Of a stretch of 64,000 bases of DNA, positions 19,883 to 28,720 are shown piece by piece. Location of the stretch: NCBI GenBank assembly GCA_027067955.1, contig JAMOUW010000059.1, forward strand, positions 1 to 64,000. The letters are read 5' to 3'. The translations under genes were made by a program, and so were the position numbers. How positions within the stretch are numbered: the first letter of the stretch is position 1; each line of letters begins with the position of its first letter. This DNA comes from Thermaceae bacterium. GTDB taxonomy: Bacteria; Deinococcota; Deinococci; Deinococcales; Marinithermaceae. The notes beneath the pieces were generated by a model that was not told the DNA's origin, did no database searches, and was given only the letters and a program-made list of their open reading frames with translations.

Positions 19883-21718
19883 TCAAACCACCTTGATCTG
19901 GGTGTGAGCCAAACGGTTACCCTCGCGCGCTATCACCACCGCGCTGTCCCCCAGCAACCAAATCATCAGGTCACCAAGTTTGCGCGGCAAGGCGCCCGCC
20001 GCACCTACGTAAACGGCGTCGTTAGTTTGCCTCACCGATAAAACTAGATTTTCCACCTGAATATTCACCGGATCACCGGCGAGCGTAGAGACTCCGAGTT
20101 CGCTGCCTCCGGTTTCCCTCGTAGGGGGACGGAAATTGAGCCAGTCCGTCAGTACCCGCAATAGCTGAATACCCTCAGCCTCCAAACCCAGCGCCACCGC
20201 AACCTCGCGCATGAGCTTGAGTCCCCCGGGTGCGCGCTTCAAGCGCTCCCTTACGACGGCCAACCCCTTGCGGGCAAAAGCCTCGAGGGTTTCCATGGTG
20301 GCTTCGGGAAATTTGGCCGCCGAAGCAGGAGCGAACTCTTCATAGTTCACCGGCCCCTTAAGGCGAACCGAAAATGCCCTTAGCAATCGCAAATAGCCGT
20401 AGTCGGCGTGCGGGTGCACCAAATGAGCAAGCACCTGTCCTTCGGCGAGGAGCGCCGAGAGGCGCGCCCCCTCCCGCAATTCCAGGCGAATATGCACGTA
20501 ATCATCGCGCATGAAAGCCCATACCTCCCAGTCCTCATGAGGGATGATCAGCGGCTCGCCCACCTGCAACGGCCGGTCCTCATCGGAAACCGTCAGCTGG
20601 GTATGTTCCCCGGCGACGCTCAGGGTGAGCGGAACGCCGCCCAGTACGAACCGCGTCGGAGCGCGGCGGAGGGTCACCATGGTGGCTTTCTGGGCAAGTT
20701 CGTCGAATTTATCGCCTTCCGCTTCGTCCAGCGGCTCGGGCACCGCAGGCATGGTGGCCTCTCCCCGGGGCGCGGGAAGATATTTGCGCAAAATCGCGCT
20801 TAGTTGCTCGGCGGCGCCGAGAAAGCGGCGGCGGTCTTCTTCCGCCACCATGTGCATGCGCCGCTCCTGAGCGGTAACCTCACGCAGCTTGGCCTCGAGT
20901 TCACCCACCAGCTCGGCGCGCTCATGGGGCGTCAGAGCGTTCCTGCGCGCCTCATCGAGCGCCGTCCGCAATTCTTCGCTGCTGGGCCCTCCGCCCGGAG
21001 CGGTCAAGGGGAACGACTCCGGAATCTCTATAATGCGCCGGAAGAAGCGACGCAGATAAGGAACCACCTCTTCGGGAGGAAGCGGCAGTGGATAGGTGCG
21101 GCCATCAGCCAGGCGCAGGGCGATTTGAAACAGCTCACGCAGCAGAGCCCGCGCTATCTCCTCATCGTCTAGGGTAACGAGGGGATCGGAAAGGGCGGGA
21201 ATCGGCTCAACCAGTTTGAACTTCGACAGGTTGAAGTCGCGCCCGAAGCCCGGAGTTTGCGAATAAGCTTCGAAGTTCTGCAAAAAAGCGTAGGCAAGTC
21301 GCAACTCATAGCGCTGACCACCGACCAGACCCCGCGCTATACGCTTGAGATAACGTCGCAATCTGGTCCAGTAAACGTCCTCTGACAGCGATTGCAGTAC
21401 ACCCTTGATTCGTACCCCTTCCGAAAGAACGTCATCTTCCAAGGGCAAGTCTACGATTCCAATGTCATACGAGGAGGCGGACTTAGGCCGGTCCTCCTTG
21501 GCGGCGGGCGCAGGTTTGCTTTGACCAGACTGAACACTGCGCCAGCGGCGGTCGATTTCGCGGAAGCGCTTGGCCAGCGAGGCGGGCAGTCCCGACTCAA
21601 CGAGTCTGAGCCGCAAACGCATGACCGAGCCGCGACCTCCAGGAGGCTCGCGCCCGGCCTCCAGATCGCGAACTTTGTATTCAAAGAGCTCTAGTAAATC
21701 GCTCAGTTCAAAGTCCAT
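19883..21718 (-). CDS. Uncharacterised 611-residue protein divergent from the PP2C/kinase pair
   Basis: I do not recognise a domain with known function. The protein is soluble, with no signal peptide or membrane helix. It has a Pro/Lys-rich linker near residues 65-80, an alpha-helical middle with charged coiled-coil-like stretches (LVGELEAKLREVTAQERRMH, about 285), and a beta-rich part from about 350 (RRAPTRFVLGGVPLTLSVAG). A perfect TATAAT lies nine bases before the ATG. Its head-to-head arrangement with the phosphatase and kinase suggests, but does not prove, a role in the same signalling module. It does not read like a degraded gene. Confidence 0.6.
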   Translation of the reverse strand: MDFELSDLLELFEYKVRDLEAGREPPGGRGSVMRLRLRLVESGLPASLAKRFREIDRRWRSVQSGQSKPAPAAKEDRPKSASSYDIGIVDLPLEDDVLSEGVRIKGVLQSLSEDVYWTRLRRYLKRIARGLVGGQRYELRLAYAFLQNFEAYSQTPGFGRDFNLSKFKLVEPIPALSDPLVTLDDEEIARALLRELFQIALRLADGRTYPLPLPPEEVVPYLRRFFRRIIEIPESFPLTAPGGGPSSEELRTALDEARRNALTPHERAELVGELEAKLREVTAQERRMHMVAEEDRRRFLGAAEQLSAILRKYLPAPRGEATMPAVPEPLDEAEGDKFDELAQKATMVTLRRAPTRFVLGGVPLTLSVAGEHTQLTVSDEDRPLQVGEPLIIPHEDWEVWAFMRDDYVHIRLELREGARLSALLAEGQVLAHLVHPHADYGYLRLLRAFSVRLKGPVNYEEFAPASAAKFPEATMETLEAFARKGLAVVRERLKRAPGGLKLMREVAVALGLEAEGIQLLRVLTDWLNFRPPTRETGGSELGVSTLAGDPVNIQVENLVLSVRQTNDAVYVGAAGALPRKLGDLMIWLLGDSAVVIAREGNRLAHTQIKVV

Positions 21719-21755
21719 TCAAAGGTTATTATAAAGGGAAGGAGTTTCGCGGCTT
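21719..21755. promoter_or_regulatory. Compact divergent promoter region
   Basis: These 37 bases separate two divergent genes. On the minus strand TATAAT lies nine bases before the 611-residue gene's ATG. On the plus strand the same AT-rich core TTATTATAAAG is followed by GGGAAGGAG, a ribosome site for the phosphatase. Both genes probably share this core. Confidence 0.55.
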
Positions 21756-22526
21756 ATGCAACTTACTGACCGCCTGGAAATTGCCACCGCATCCAACATC
21801 GGCCGCGTCCGGCGTAATAACGAGGACTTTCATCGCGCCGCTGTTTACCCTACTCCCAAGGGAAACCTGCTGGTCGCGGGGGTGGCTGACGGTATGGGCG
21901 GAGCCGAAGCCGGCGAAATTGCCTCGAAAATCGCCATTGACAGCCTCAGCGAGGCGGTACGCGCATATGCCGAACACCTAACCAGCTACCGGCCCAGTGT
22001 GCCGCTGGACAGGCTGGTTCTCAAGGCGTTCACCCTGGCACAGCGCCGAATTCGCAACCACGCCGCGCGCCACCCCGGCAGCCAGGGTATGGGCACCACC
22101 ATGACTGCCCTGGTCGCTTTCGAGAACTCTCACAAGGGGTTCATCGGTCACATCGGCGACTCGCGAGCCTACCGGTACCGCGGGGGTGAGCTCAAGCTGC
22201 TCACTCAGGACCATTCCTGGGTCGCCCAACAAGTACGCATGGGCAGAATGACCAACTGGGAAGCGGAAGAGCACCCCTGGCGCAACATGCTTACGCAGGC
22301 CCTGGGGGTCGAGGATGCCGAGTTTGAAGTTACTCCAGTCGAATTGTTGCGCGGGGACGTCTACGTTTTTACCACCGACGGCTTGTACAACCTGGTACCA
22401 CCGGAAGAATGGGTCGTCGATCTTGACCAAAAAGACCTCGAGTCCGCGGTAGACTACTGGACAGCCCAAGCGGTGAAACGCGGTGGCACCGACAACATCA
22501 CCGTTGTGGCGGTACGCATACGATGA
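21756..22526 (+). CDS. PP2C-family Ser/Thr protein phosphatase
   Basis: A 256-residue metal-dependent phosphatase. All key motifs are present: GRVRRNNEDF, VADGMGGAEAGE (metal Asp), FIGHIGDSRAYRYRGG and RGGTDNITVVAV. The stop overlaps the start of the kinase gene by four bases, so the phosphatase and kinase are made together and probably act on each other's substrates. Confidence 0.93.
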   Translation: MQLTDRLEIATASNIGRVRRNNEDFHRAAVYPTPKGNLLVAGVADGMGGAEAGEIASKIAIDSLSEAVRAYAEHLTSYRPSVPLDRLVLKAFTLAQRRIRNHAARHPGSQGMGTTMTALVAFENSHKGFIGHIGDSRAYRYRGGELKLLTQDHSWVAQQVRMGRMTNWEAEEHPWRNMLTQALGVEDAEFEVTPVELLRGDVYVFTTDGLYNLVPPEEWVVDLDQKDLESAVDYWTAQAVKRGGTDNITVVAVRIR

Positions 22527-24532
22527 TCGAAATCGCAGTCGCTCTTTCCCTGTTCCTGCTCACGCTGGTGCTTACGCTCCGGCTCAATACCTCCCTGTTG
22601 GCGCTACTGGGAATAGGAGTGATTGGGGCCGAAATTGCGCTGCTTGGATACACCGGCGGGGCTGTCTGGCCCGCCCTGGGGCTGGGATCGCTGGGGCTCC
22701 TGGCCTATCCGGTGTCGGTTCGGCCCAGGTCGGGTCGCGGACGCCGACGGCGGCGCCCCCGCAAGGCCCGTGGCCCGCGGGTCCGGCGCAACCCCACCCT
22801 CAGGGAAGCCGCCGCCCCCGAACTGGAAAAGCGCTACGAGATACTGGATCGCATAGGTATCGGGGGAATGGCCTCCGTATACAAGGCCCGGCGCAAAAGC
22901 GACGGCCGGATGGTTGCGCTAAAGATTCCCCAGGACAAGTTCGTAAGCGACAACCGCTTCGTCAAGCGCTTTCACCGCGAAGCCGAGGTGTTGCAAAAGC
23001 TCAAACACCCCAACATAGTGCGGGTTTACGATCATGGTGCCTTTGGCGACACCCACTACATAGCCATGGAGTTCCTGGACGGCGAAGAGATGGACCGCCT
23101 TATCGAGAACCGCCGTTTGAGCGTGCAGGCGTCTATTCACATCATGCGGCACGTTGCCGACGCCTTACGGCACATTCACGCGCAGGGTATCATTCATCGT
23201 GACATAAAACCAGGAAATATCATGGTATTGCGCAGCGCTATCGACGAGAAGGGCAACGTCGACCCCAAGGGCGTGCGCCTGATGGATTTCGGAATAGCCG
23301 CCGGTAAGGTCCTTACCCGCCTGACCATCACCGGAGCCCGTATCGGCACCCCGGTGTACATGAGCCCGGAACAGGCCAAAGGGCAGCGCATAGACCACCG
23401 TTCCGATATTTACAGTCTGGGTATCGTCTTCTACGAAAGCCTCACCGGGCAGGCCCCTTTCCAGGGGGGTTACGAATCGGTAATTCACCAGCAAATATAC
23501 GAACTGCCCACGCCACCCAAACAACTCAACCCGGAAATCCCCGGCCCCATTAACGACCTGATCATGCGCATGCTGACAAAGGAAGCAGACAAGCGTCCGG
23601 GTCTGGAAGAAGTGATCGACACGCTCAAGGGGAAGTTCAAAAATACCCAGGAGTTGTCGCGGCCCTTCTACCTGGCGGTGGCGGCCGAAGCCAAACGGGG
23701 TTCGATAAGACTGCTCGAGCCCGACGGCACCCCGCTGAAACTGTTTTCGGGAGTAGGCACCGCACCCGGCATGTTCGCCTCACCGCCTTTGGACCTTACC
23801 GTTGACCGCGACGGCCACGTATGGATTACGGTATTCGAATACGGCTCGGGGCAAAGCCGTATGGTACATCGCTTCAGACCCGACGGCAAACTCGTGGCAT
23901 CCATCGGGCCTTACGGCGTGAATCCCGGCGAGTTCCTCTATCCCGCCTCGATTACCTCCTCCGACCTGGGCGAGTTGCTGGTGCTCGATAGCGAAAGCCA
24001 CGCCATCCAGCGTTTCAACCTGGACGGCACGCCTCTGGGACGCTTCGGCGGCAAAGGAGCCGGTAAGGGTGAGTTCAACACCCCGCGCAAGATAGTGGCC
24101 AGCCGCCACTTCCTCTATGTGCTCGACTACGGCAACCGCCAGGTACAACGCCTATCGCTGGAGGGTCGCTATCTATCCCGCTACGCCTTCCGCAAAAGCA
24201 AGGGCTCCGACGAATTACGCGTGCTCTCGGGTCTTGGGGTGGACGACAGCAACCACCTCTACATATTCGACGCTGACGCACAGAAGATACGCAAGCTGGG
24301 AACCGAGGGGGAGGTTCTCCTTAGCCTTTCGCTGCCAGTGATGCAGAACGAGGATCCGCTAAGCCTGGTTGACGTGATAGTGGACAACTCGGGTATCATC
24401 TACGCCGCCCGGCGCGGATCGGACCGCATCCACCGCTACTCTCCGGACGGCGAGCCGCTGGAGCCCATCGAGGTCTACGCCCCCGTGCGCGGGCTGGCGA
24501 TGTGGAAAAACCCCAACCCCACCACCGGCTAA
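22523..24532 (+). CDS. Membrane Ser/Thr protein kinase with C-terminal NHL-like propeller
   Basis: A 669-residue fusion. Residues 1-63 hold two to three membrane helices, followed by a very basic linker (RGRRRRRPRKARGPR). The kinase domain spans about 104-375: glycine loop IGIGGMASVY, Lys134, HRDIKPGNIM with Asp227, DFGIA with Asp255, and GTPVYMSPEQ. From about 395 to the end there are repeated blades of the form DRDGHVWITV, GELLVLDSESHAIQRFNLDG and FLYVLDYGNRQVQRL, an NHL/6-bladed beta-propeller, probably a sensor or docking domain. The usual bacterial layout puts the sensor outside the membrane; here kinase and propeller are on the same side. Confidence 0.9.
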   Translation: MIEIAVALSLFLLTLVLTLRLNTSLLALLGIGVIGAEIALLGYTGGAVWPALGLGSLGLLAYPVSVRPRSGRGRRRRRPRKARGPRVRRNPTLREAAAPELEKRYEILDRIGIGGMASVYKARRKSDGRMVALKIPQDKFVSDNRFVKRFHREAEVLQKLKHPNIVRVYDHGAFGDTHYIAMEFLDGEEMDRLIENRRLSVQASIHIMRHVADALRHIHAQGIIHRDIKPGNIMVLRSAIDEKGNVDPKGVRLMDFGIAAGKVLTRLTITGARIGTPVYMSPEQAKGQRIDHRSDIYSLGIVFYESLTGQAPFQGGYESVIHQQIYELPTPPKQLNPEIPGPINDLIMRMLTKEADKRPGLEEVIDTLKGKFKNTQELSRPFYLAVAAEAKRGSIRLLEPDGTPLKLFSGVGTAPGMFASPPLDLTVDRDGHVWITVFEYGSGQSRMVHRFRPDGKLVASIGPYGVNPGEFLYPASITSSDLGELLVLDSESHAIQRFNLDGTPLGRFGGKGAGKGEFNTPRKIVASRHFLYVLDYGNRQVQRLSLEGRYLSRYAFRKSKGSDELRVLSGLGVDDSNHLYIFDADAQKIRKLGTEGEVLLSLSLPVMQNEDPLSLVDVIVDNSGIIYAARRGSDRIHRYSPDGEPLEPIEVYAPVRGLAMWKNPNPTTG

Positions 24533-25677
24533 CGCCCCCAAGGATCGAAGATCCGCGCATACTCGTCGAGGGCATAACGGTCGGTCATCCCCGCCATGTA
24601 ATCGCAGACGGCGCGAAAAAGCCCCTCTTCCCCGGCGGCGGCACGCGCTCCGGGCGGGAGCATCTCGGGCATTTGTGTATAGGCTTCGAAGAGGCGCTCC
24701 AGCACGTGTTTGGCCTTGGCTACCTGCCGCACGATCCGGTAGTGACGGTAAAGGTTTTGGTAGAGGAAGCTGCGCAGCTCCGCCATCTGCGTGCTCAAAC
24801 CCTCCGAATAACGCGCCAGGGGGGCGGGGAAGCTGCGCACGTCGTCGAGGCTGGAAATACCTTCTCGCTCCAGAGCGGAGTCTGTGGCGGTAACCACATC
24901 GGTGATCATCAGTCCCAAAAGCTCACGAATGAGCACGCGGCGATCAAACTCCTCCAGGCGCTCAAGCTCCAGCCCCAGTTCCCCGGCCAGTTCACGCAAC
25001 ACTCCTACCGCACCCAGCTGTCCCGGAGCGATCAGTCCGGAACGCAGACCATCGTCCAGGTCATGCGCGTTGTAGGCGATCTCATCAGCAAGGTTAACTA
25101 TCTGGGCTTCCAGGGAAGGACGCAGGTCAGGTTCGTAATCCTCCGCGGAAGGCAGGTCGTAGACGGTCTCGTGCTTGACTATGCCTTCGCGCACCTCCCA
25201 GCTGAGATTTAGGCCGCGAAAGCCGGGATAACGGCGCTCCAATCGGGTGACGATCCGCAGCGACTGCTTGTTGTGGTCAAACCCCCCGTGCTCCTCCATT
25301 AGCTCCGATAGCACCCGCTCGCCAGCATGACCGAAGGGGGGATGCCCCAGGTCGTGCGCGAGGGCTACTACTTCGGTCAGGTCCTCATTCAAACCCAGCG
25401 CCCGTGCCAGACTGCGGGCCACCTGCGCGACCTCCAGGGTGTGAGTCAGACGGGTACGGTAGTAGTCCCCTTCATAGTTGACGAAAACTTGAGTCTTGTA
25501 CTCCAGCCGCCTGAAGGCGGTGGTGTGCAAAACCCGGTCCCGGTCCTTCTGAAAAGGCGTCCGATAAGACGACTCGGTCTCGGGATGAGTGCGGCCTCTG
25601 GTTCGTGAAGATCGCACGGCATAAGGGACCAGGGTCGCGTCTTCCAGCTCTAATAGCCGCTCGCGGGTGTAGCGCAT
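24529..25677 (-). CDS. dgt: Deoxyguanosinetriphosphate triphosphohydrolase-like protein
   Basis: A 382-residue HD-domain enzyme that cleaves dGTP (or other dNTPs) to deoxynucleoside and triphosphate. ESSYRTPFQKDRDRVLHT, RLTHTLEVAQVARSLAR and the HD motif ALAHDLGHPPFGHAGE are typical, as is LADEIAYNAHDLDDG. Its last four bases overlap the convergent kinase gene. Confidence 0.92.
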   Translation of the reverse strand: MRYTRERLLELEDATLVPYAVRSSRTRGRTHPETESSYRTPFQKDRDRVLHTTAFRRLEYKTQVFVNYEGDYYRTRLTHTLEVAQVARSLARALGLNEDLTEVVALAHDLGHPPFGHAGERVLSELMEEHGGFDHNKQSLRIVTRLERRYPGFRGLNLSWEVREGIVKHETVYDLPSAEDYEPDLRPSLEAQIVNLADEIAYNAHDLDDGLRSGLIAPGQLGAVGVLRELAGELGLELERLEEFDRRVLIRELLGLMITDVVTATDSALEREGISSLDDVRSFPAPLARYSEGLSTQMAELRSFLYQNLYRHYRIVRQVAKAKHVLERLFEAYTQMPEMLPPGARAAAGEEGLFRAVCDYMAGMTDRYALDEYARIFDPWGR

Positions 25678-25696
25678 GGCCCCATTCTAGCGAGAT

Positions 25697-25718
25697 AGGC
25701 GGCGCCTACGCGCCGCCT
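25697..25718 (-). terminator. Hairpin between the SufT-like gene and dgt
   Basis: AGGCGGCG-CCTACG-CGCCGCCT, an 8-bp stem. It follows the SufT-like stop on the minus strand; no T-run is present, so the terminator call is tentative. Confidence 0.45.
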
Positions 25719-25736
25719 CTGGCAAGGAGGAAAAGG

Positions 25737-26099
25737 CTAAACGTTAAAACCGAACATACGCATCTGTTTCTTACCTTCCTCGCTCATCTTTGCCGGAGTC
25801 CAGGGAGGGCTCCACACGAAGTCCACGTTTACCCCCTTGACCCCCGGAACACGCATGACCGCCAGCTCGGCATCGGCCTTAATCATGTCCTGCACCGGAC
25901 AACCAATCGCGGTGAGTGTCATATCGATGTCAACGATGCCGCTGGGCTTGACGTCTACGTTGTAGATCAGACCCAGATCTACAACGTTTATCGGTATCTC
26001 CGGGTCCTTGACCACCTTGAGGGCCTCCAGGATTTGCTCGCTGGTAGGCAGCTCGGGGTTTTCTGGAGCCTCGGTCCGGCTCCGGGTCTCCTCGCTCAT
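25737..26099 (-). CDS. MIP18/DUF59-family protein, SufT-like Fe-S assembly factor
   Basis: A 120-residue protein with the family core LKVVKDPEIPINVVDLGLIYNV and LTAIGCPVQDMIKADAE with the conserved Cys. Proteins of this family help mature iron-sulfur proteins; PaaD in ring hydroxylation is a relative. No ring-hydroxylase genes are nearby, so SufT-like is more likely. The start MSEETRS is taken because TATACT lies exactly six bases before its ATG. It lies 60 bases after the large Fe-S oxidoreductase gene, which is a plausible client. Confidence 0.82.
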   Translation of the reverse strand: MSEETRSRTEAPENPELPTSEQILEALKVVKDPEIPINVVDLGLIYNVDVKPSGIVDIDMTLTAIGCPVQDMIKADAELAVMRVPGVKGVNVDFVWSPPWTPAKMSEEGKKQMRMFGFNV

Positions 26100-26105
26100 G
26101 CGCCC

Positions 26106-26111
26106 AGTATA
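26106..26111 (-). promoter_or_regulatory. -10 box of a probably leaderless message
   Basis: TATACT, then GGGCGC, then the ATG of the SufT-like gene. Transcription would start at or next to the start codon. The upstream TACCC-TACTC-GGGTA inverted repeat could bind a regulator. Confidence 0.5.
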
Positions 26112-26159
26112 CCCGAGTAGGGTACTCAAGTATAGACCTTACCCAACAGCTAGGGGAGG

Positions 26160-28205
26160 CTAGCCCAGAAGCGGCTTGCTGTTGCCCAAGTAAGTTTTTT
26201 GTTTATCCAGCTCTGCGGCCACCAGCTCGGCAATGTCCAGCACGACGACGTTCTTGTCCTCGTCGGCGGCAGCCTCACTTTCGAACATCTGTGTGCAGAA
26301 GGGGCAGGCAGTGGCCACCACCTCGGCCCCGGTTCCCTTGAGCTCGCGGTAACGATTTTCGGGAATCCGCTCTTCACCTTCGGCCTCTTCCTTCCAGAAC
26401 TGCGCGCCGCCGGCGCCGCAGCAAAAACCGTTGTCGCGGGTGCGGTCAGGTTCCTCGACTATGAAACCCAGGCTGCCGACGACATCGCGGGGGGCCTCGT
26501 ATTCACCGTTGTGGCGGCCCAAGTAACAGGGGTCGTGGAAGGTGGCCTTATGGCCGCTATCGAGCGGTTTGACGTCCAGTCTGCCGCCAGCGATCAGCTC
26601 CTCAATGAACTGGCTGTGGTGAATAACCTCATACTCGCCACCAAACTGTGGATACTCATTGCCGATGGTGTGCATGCAGTGGGGGCAGGTGGTGACTATC
26701 CGGCGGGGAGCGACATCGTTCAGCACGGCCACGTTCTCGCTAGCCAGCTGGAAGAATAGATATTCGTTACCCGCACGGCGCGCCGAGTCGCCGGTGCACT
26801 TCTCCCGGGTACCCAAAACCGCCCAGTCAACATCGGCGGCATTCAGTATCTGCGCCATGCTGCGGGCTATTTTTTGGGCGCGTGGATCATAGCTGGCAGC
26901 ACAACCCACCCAGTAAAGTACTTCCGGGTGAGGGTTATCGGCAGTTGTAGGGACCTCGAACTCCAACCCCTCGGTCCAGTCCATGCGCTTGTCCTGGCTG
27001 ATACCCCAGGGGTTGCCGGTGCGCTCCATCCCGCGGAACGCAGTCTGCAGCTCGGCCGGGAAATCGCCTTCCATCAACACCCGCTCGCGGCGAATGTCGA
27101 CGAGGTGCAGCATCTGCTCGTTGCCCACCGGACAGACTTCAACACAGGCCATGCAGGTCGTGCAAGACCAGAGAGCGTCCTCATCGAGGGCGAATTCGAG
27201 CAGCGGCCGGGGGCTGGACTCCCCGGCGGCGAAGTCCTTGAGTATCCCGTTGAATTCGTAGCGCTCGTTGATGATGAGCGCCGCCGGATTGAGCGATTTC
27301 CCGGTTACGTTGGCGGGGCAGACCTCCGCGCAGCGGTTGCACATGATACATGCATAGGGATCGATGAGCCGGGGCCAGCTAAAGTCCTCGAGCCGCGCCA
27401 CTCCGAACGACTCGGCCGACTCGTCTTCGAAGTCTATGGGGTCGAGTACGCCGGGTTTTTCCGCCCGGAAGGTGAGCTTGAAAGCCGATACCATCAGGTG
27501 AATGTGTTTGGAGCGGGGGAAGTAGGGGATGAAAGCGAGGATCGAACCTATGGCTCCCCACCAAAAAACGTGTTCCAGAGCGATCAAACCGCCCTCCGGC
27601 AGGCCCGCCAGCGCTCCCGCCAGCGCCGAGGCCACGGGCTGGTAGGGGTCCGCCCCTTCCTGAGCCAGCTGCGCGGCTTTGGACAGCAACCGGGAACCAA
27701 CGTGGAAGACGATGAAGGCGCCCACGATGGCCGAGTCGCGGGGTATGCCCGCGGACGCTTTCTCGTGCAACTTAACCCGGGGATTGAAGATGAACTCGGG
27801 CGGCTTGAATACGAAACGCCTGATCATCAGTCCGATGATGCCGATCAGAATGGCCGCGGTAAGCAGATCAGCGAGAATATTGTATGGGTTCCACCAGCCG
27901 CCCCTCGCATGCAATCCCGCCATTCCCTCCAGAACGTCGATCAAATTGACCGCGAGGTAATACATGAAGCCGTAAAAAAGAAAGGCGTGCAGAGTCGATA
28001 CCAGGGGGCGGCGCTTAAAAACGGTCTGCTGGGTAAGGAAAAGCCAGAGTGCGCTGCCGATTCGCTCCGGCAGGCGCTGCAACCGCGCCGGCGCCGGTTT
28101 TCCGCGCGCAACTGCTTTATAAATACGCCAGAACCCGTAGCCACCGAAGTAACCCGAAACCAGTAACGCCAGTATGAACAGGAGCTTCTCGATAGGCGAT
28201 AACAT
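26160..28205 (-). CDS. Membrane-bound Fe-S oxidoreductase, HdrD / GlpC type
   Basis: A 681-residue fusion. The first 250 residues hold about five to six membrane helices of the nitrate-reductase-gamma type. Then come two [4Fe-4S] motifs, CIMCNRCAEVCP and CTTCMACVEVCP, followed by two cysteine-rich CCG domains (VLYWVGCAASYD, TTCPHCMHTIGNEYP, HDPCYLGRHNGEY, NGFCCGAGGAQFW). Relatives pass electrons between a soluble donor, often ETF or a flavoprotein, and the quinone pool. The donor is not apparent here. I chose the ATG at 28205, preceded by GGGGGGTGG; TATAAG (28221-28226) could be its -10. Confidence 0.85.
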   Translation of the reverse strand: MLSPIEKLLFILALLVSGYFGGYGFWRIYKAVARGKPAPARLQRLPERIGSALWLFLTQQTVFKRRPLVSTLHAFLFYGFMYYLAVNLIDVLEGMAGLHARGGWWNPYNILADLLTAAILIGIIGLMIRRFVFKPPEFIFNPRVKLHEKASAGIPRDSAIVGAFIVFHVGSRLLSKAAQLAQEGADPYQPVASALAGALAGLPEGGLIALEHVFWWGAIGSILAFIPYFPRSKHIHLMVSAFKLTFRAEKPGVLDPIDFEDESAESFGVARLEDFSWPRLIDPYACIMCNRCAEVCPANVTGKSLNPAALIINERYEFNGILKDFAAGESSPRPLLEFALDEDALWSCTTCMACVEVCPVGNEQMLHLVDIRRERVLMEGDFPAELQTAFRGMERTGNPWGISQDKRMDWTEGLEFEVPTTADNPHPEVLYWVGCAASYDPRAQKIARSMAQILNAADVDWAVLGTREKCTGDSARRAGNEYLFFQLASENVAVLNDVAPRRIVTTCPHCMHTIGNEYPQFGGEYEVIHHSQFIEELIAGGRLDVKPLDSGHKATFHDPCYLGRHNGEYEAPRDVVGSLGFIVEEPDRTRDNGFCCGAGGAQFWKEEAEGEERIPENRYRELKGTGAEVVATACPFCTQMFESEAAADEDKNVVVLDIAELVAAELDKQKTYLGNSKPLLG

Positions 28206-28273
28206 AGCCACCCCCCTAGTCTTATACCCGGTACAATGTTATCAGACCCGGCTGGGACAAGTTTACCGCGACC

Positions 28274-28720
28274 TCAACGAAGGAGGTAGCTCCAGGCAAC
28301 CAAAACCCCTAGAATGGCCCCCGCGAGGACCTCGAGATAGGTGTGCCCCAGCAGTTCTTTTAACGGGGTAGGTTTGAAACCTTCGTGCAATACGGTGCGC
28401 AACTCTTCCACCAAGTCGTTCAGAAGTTCCGCCTGCTGTCCGGCTGCGCGGCGAATCCCCGTGGCATCATACATGACTATCAGAGCAAAGATCAGGGTGA
28501 CCGCGAAAATCGTACTGCCGAGACCGGCATCGATTCCGACGCCGGTGGCCAGGGCGGCCACCGTCGCCGAGTGGCTGCTGGGCATGCCACCCGACTCTAG
28601 CATTCGCTCCCAAGACCACCGGCGTTCAAGCAAAGAATAGATGATTAGTTTCAATCCCTGAGCGATCAGATTTGCCAGCACCGCTCCCCAAAGCACCTCG
28701 TTGGCGAGGAGCGCCTTCAT
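28274..28720 (-). CDS. DUF212-family membrane protein (divergent PAP2 phosphatase type)
   Basis: A 148-residue integral membrane protein. The motif ESGGMPSSHSATVAALATG and KELLGHTYLEVLAGAILG are hallmarks of the YuiD/DUF212 group, relatives of acid phosphatase/vanadium haloperoxidase proteins. The start ATG overlaps the folD stop (ATGA). Exact substrate unknown; a lipid phosphate is a reasonable guess. Confidence 0.82.
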   Translation of the reverse strand: MKALLANEVLWGAVLANLIAQGLKLIIYSLLERRWSWERMLESGGMPSSHSATVAALATGVGIDAGLGSTIFAVTLIFALIVMYDATGIRRAAGQQAELLNDLVEELRTVLHEGFKPTPLKELLGHTYLEVLAGAILGVLVAWSYLLR

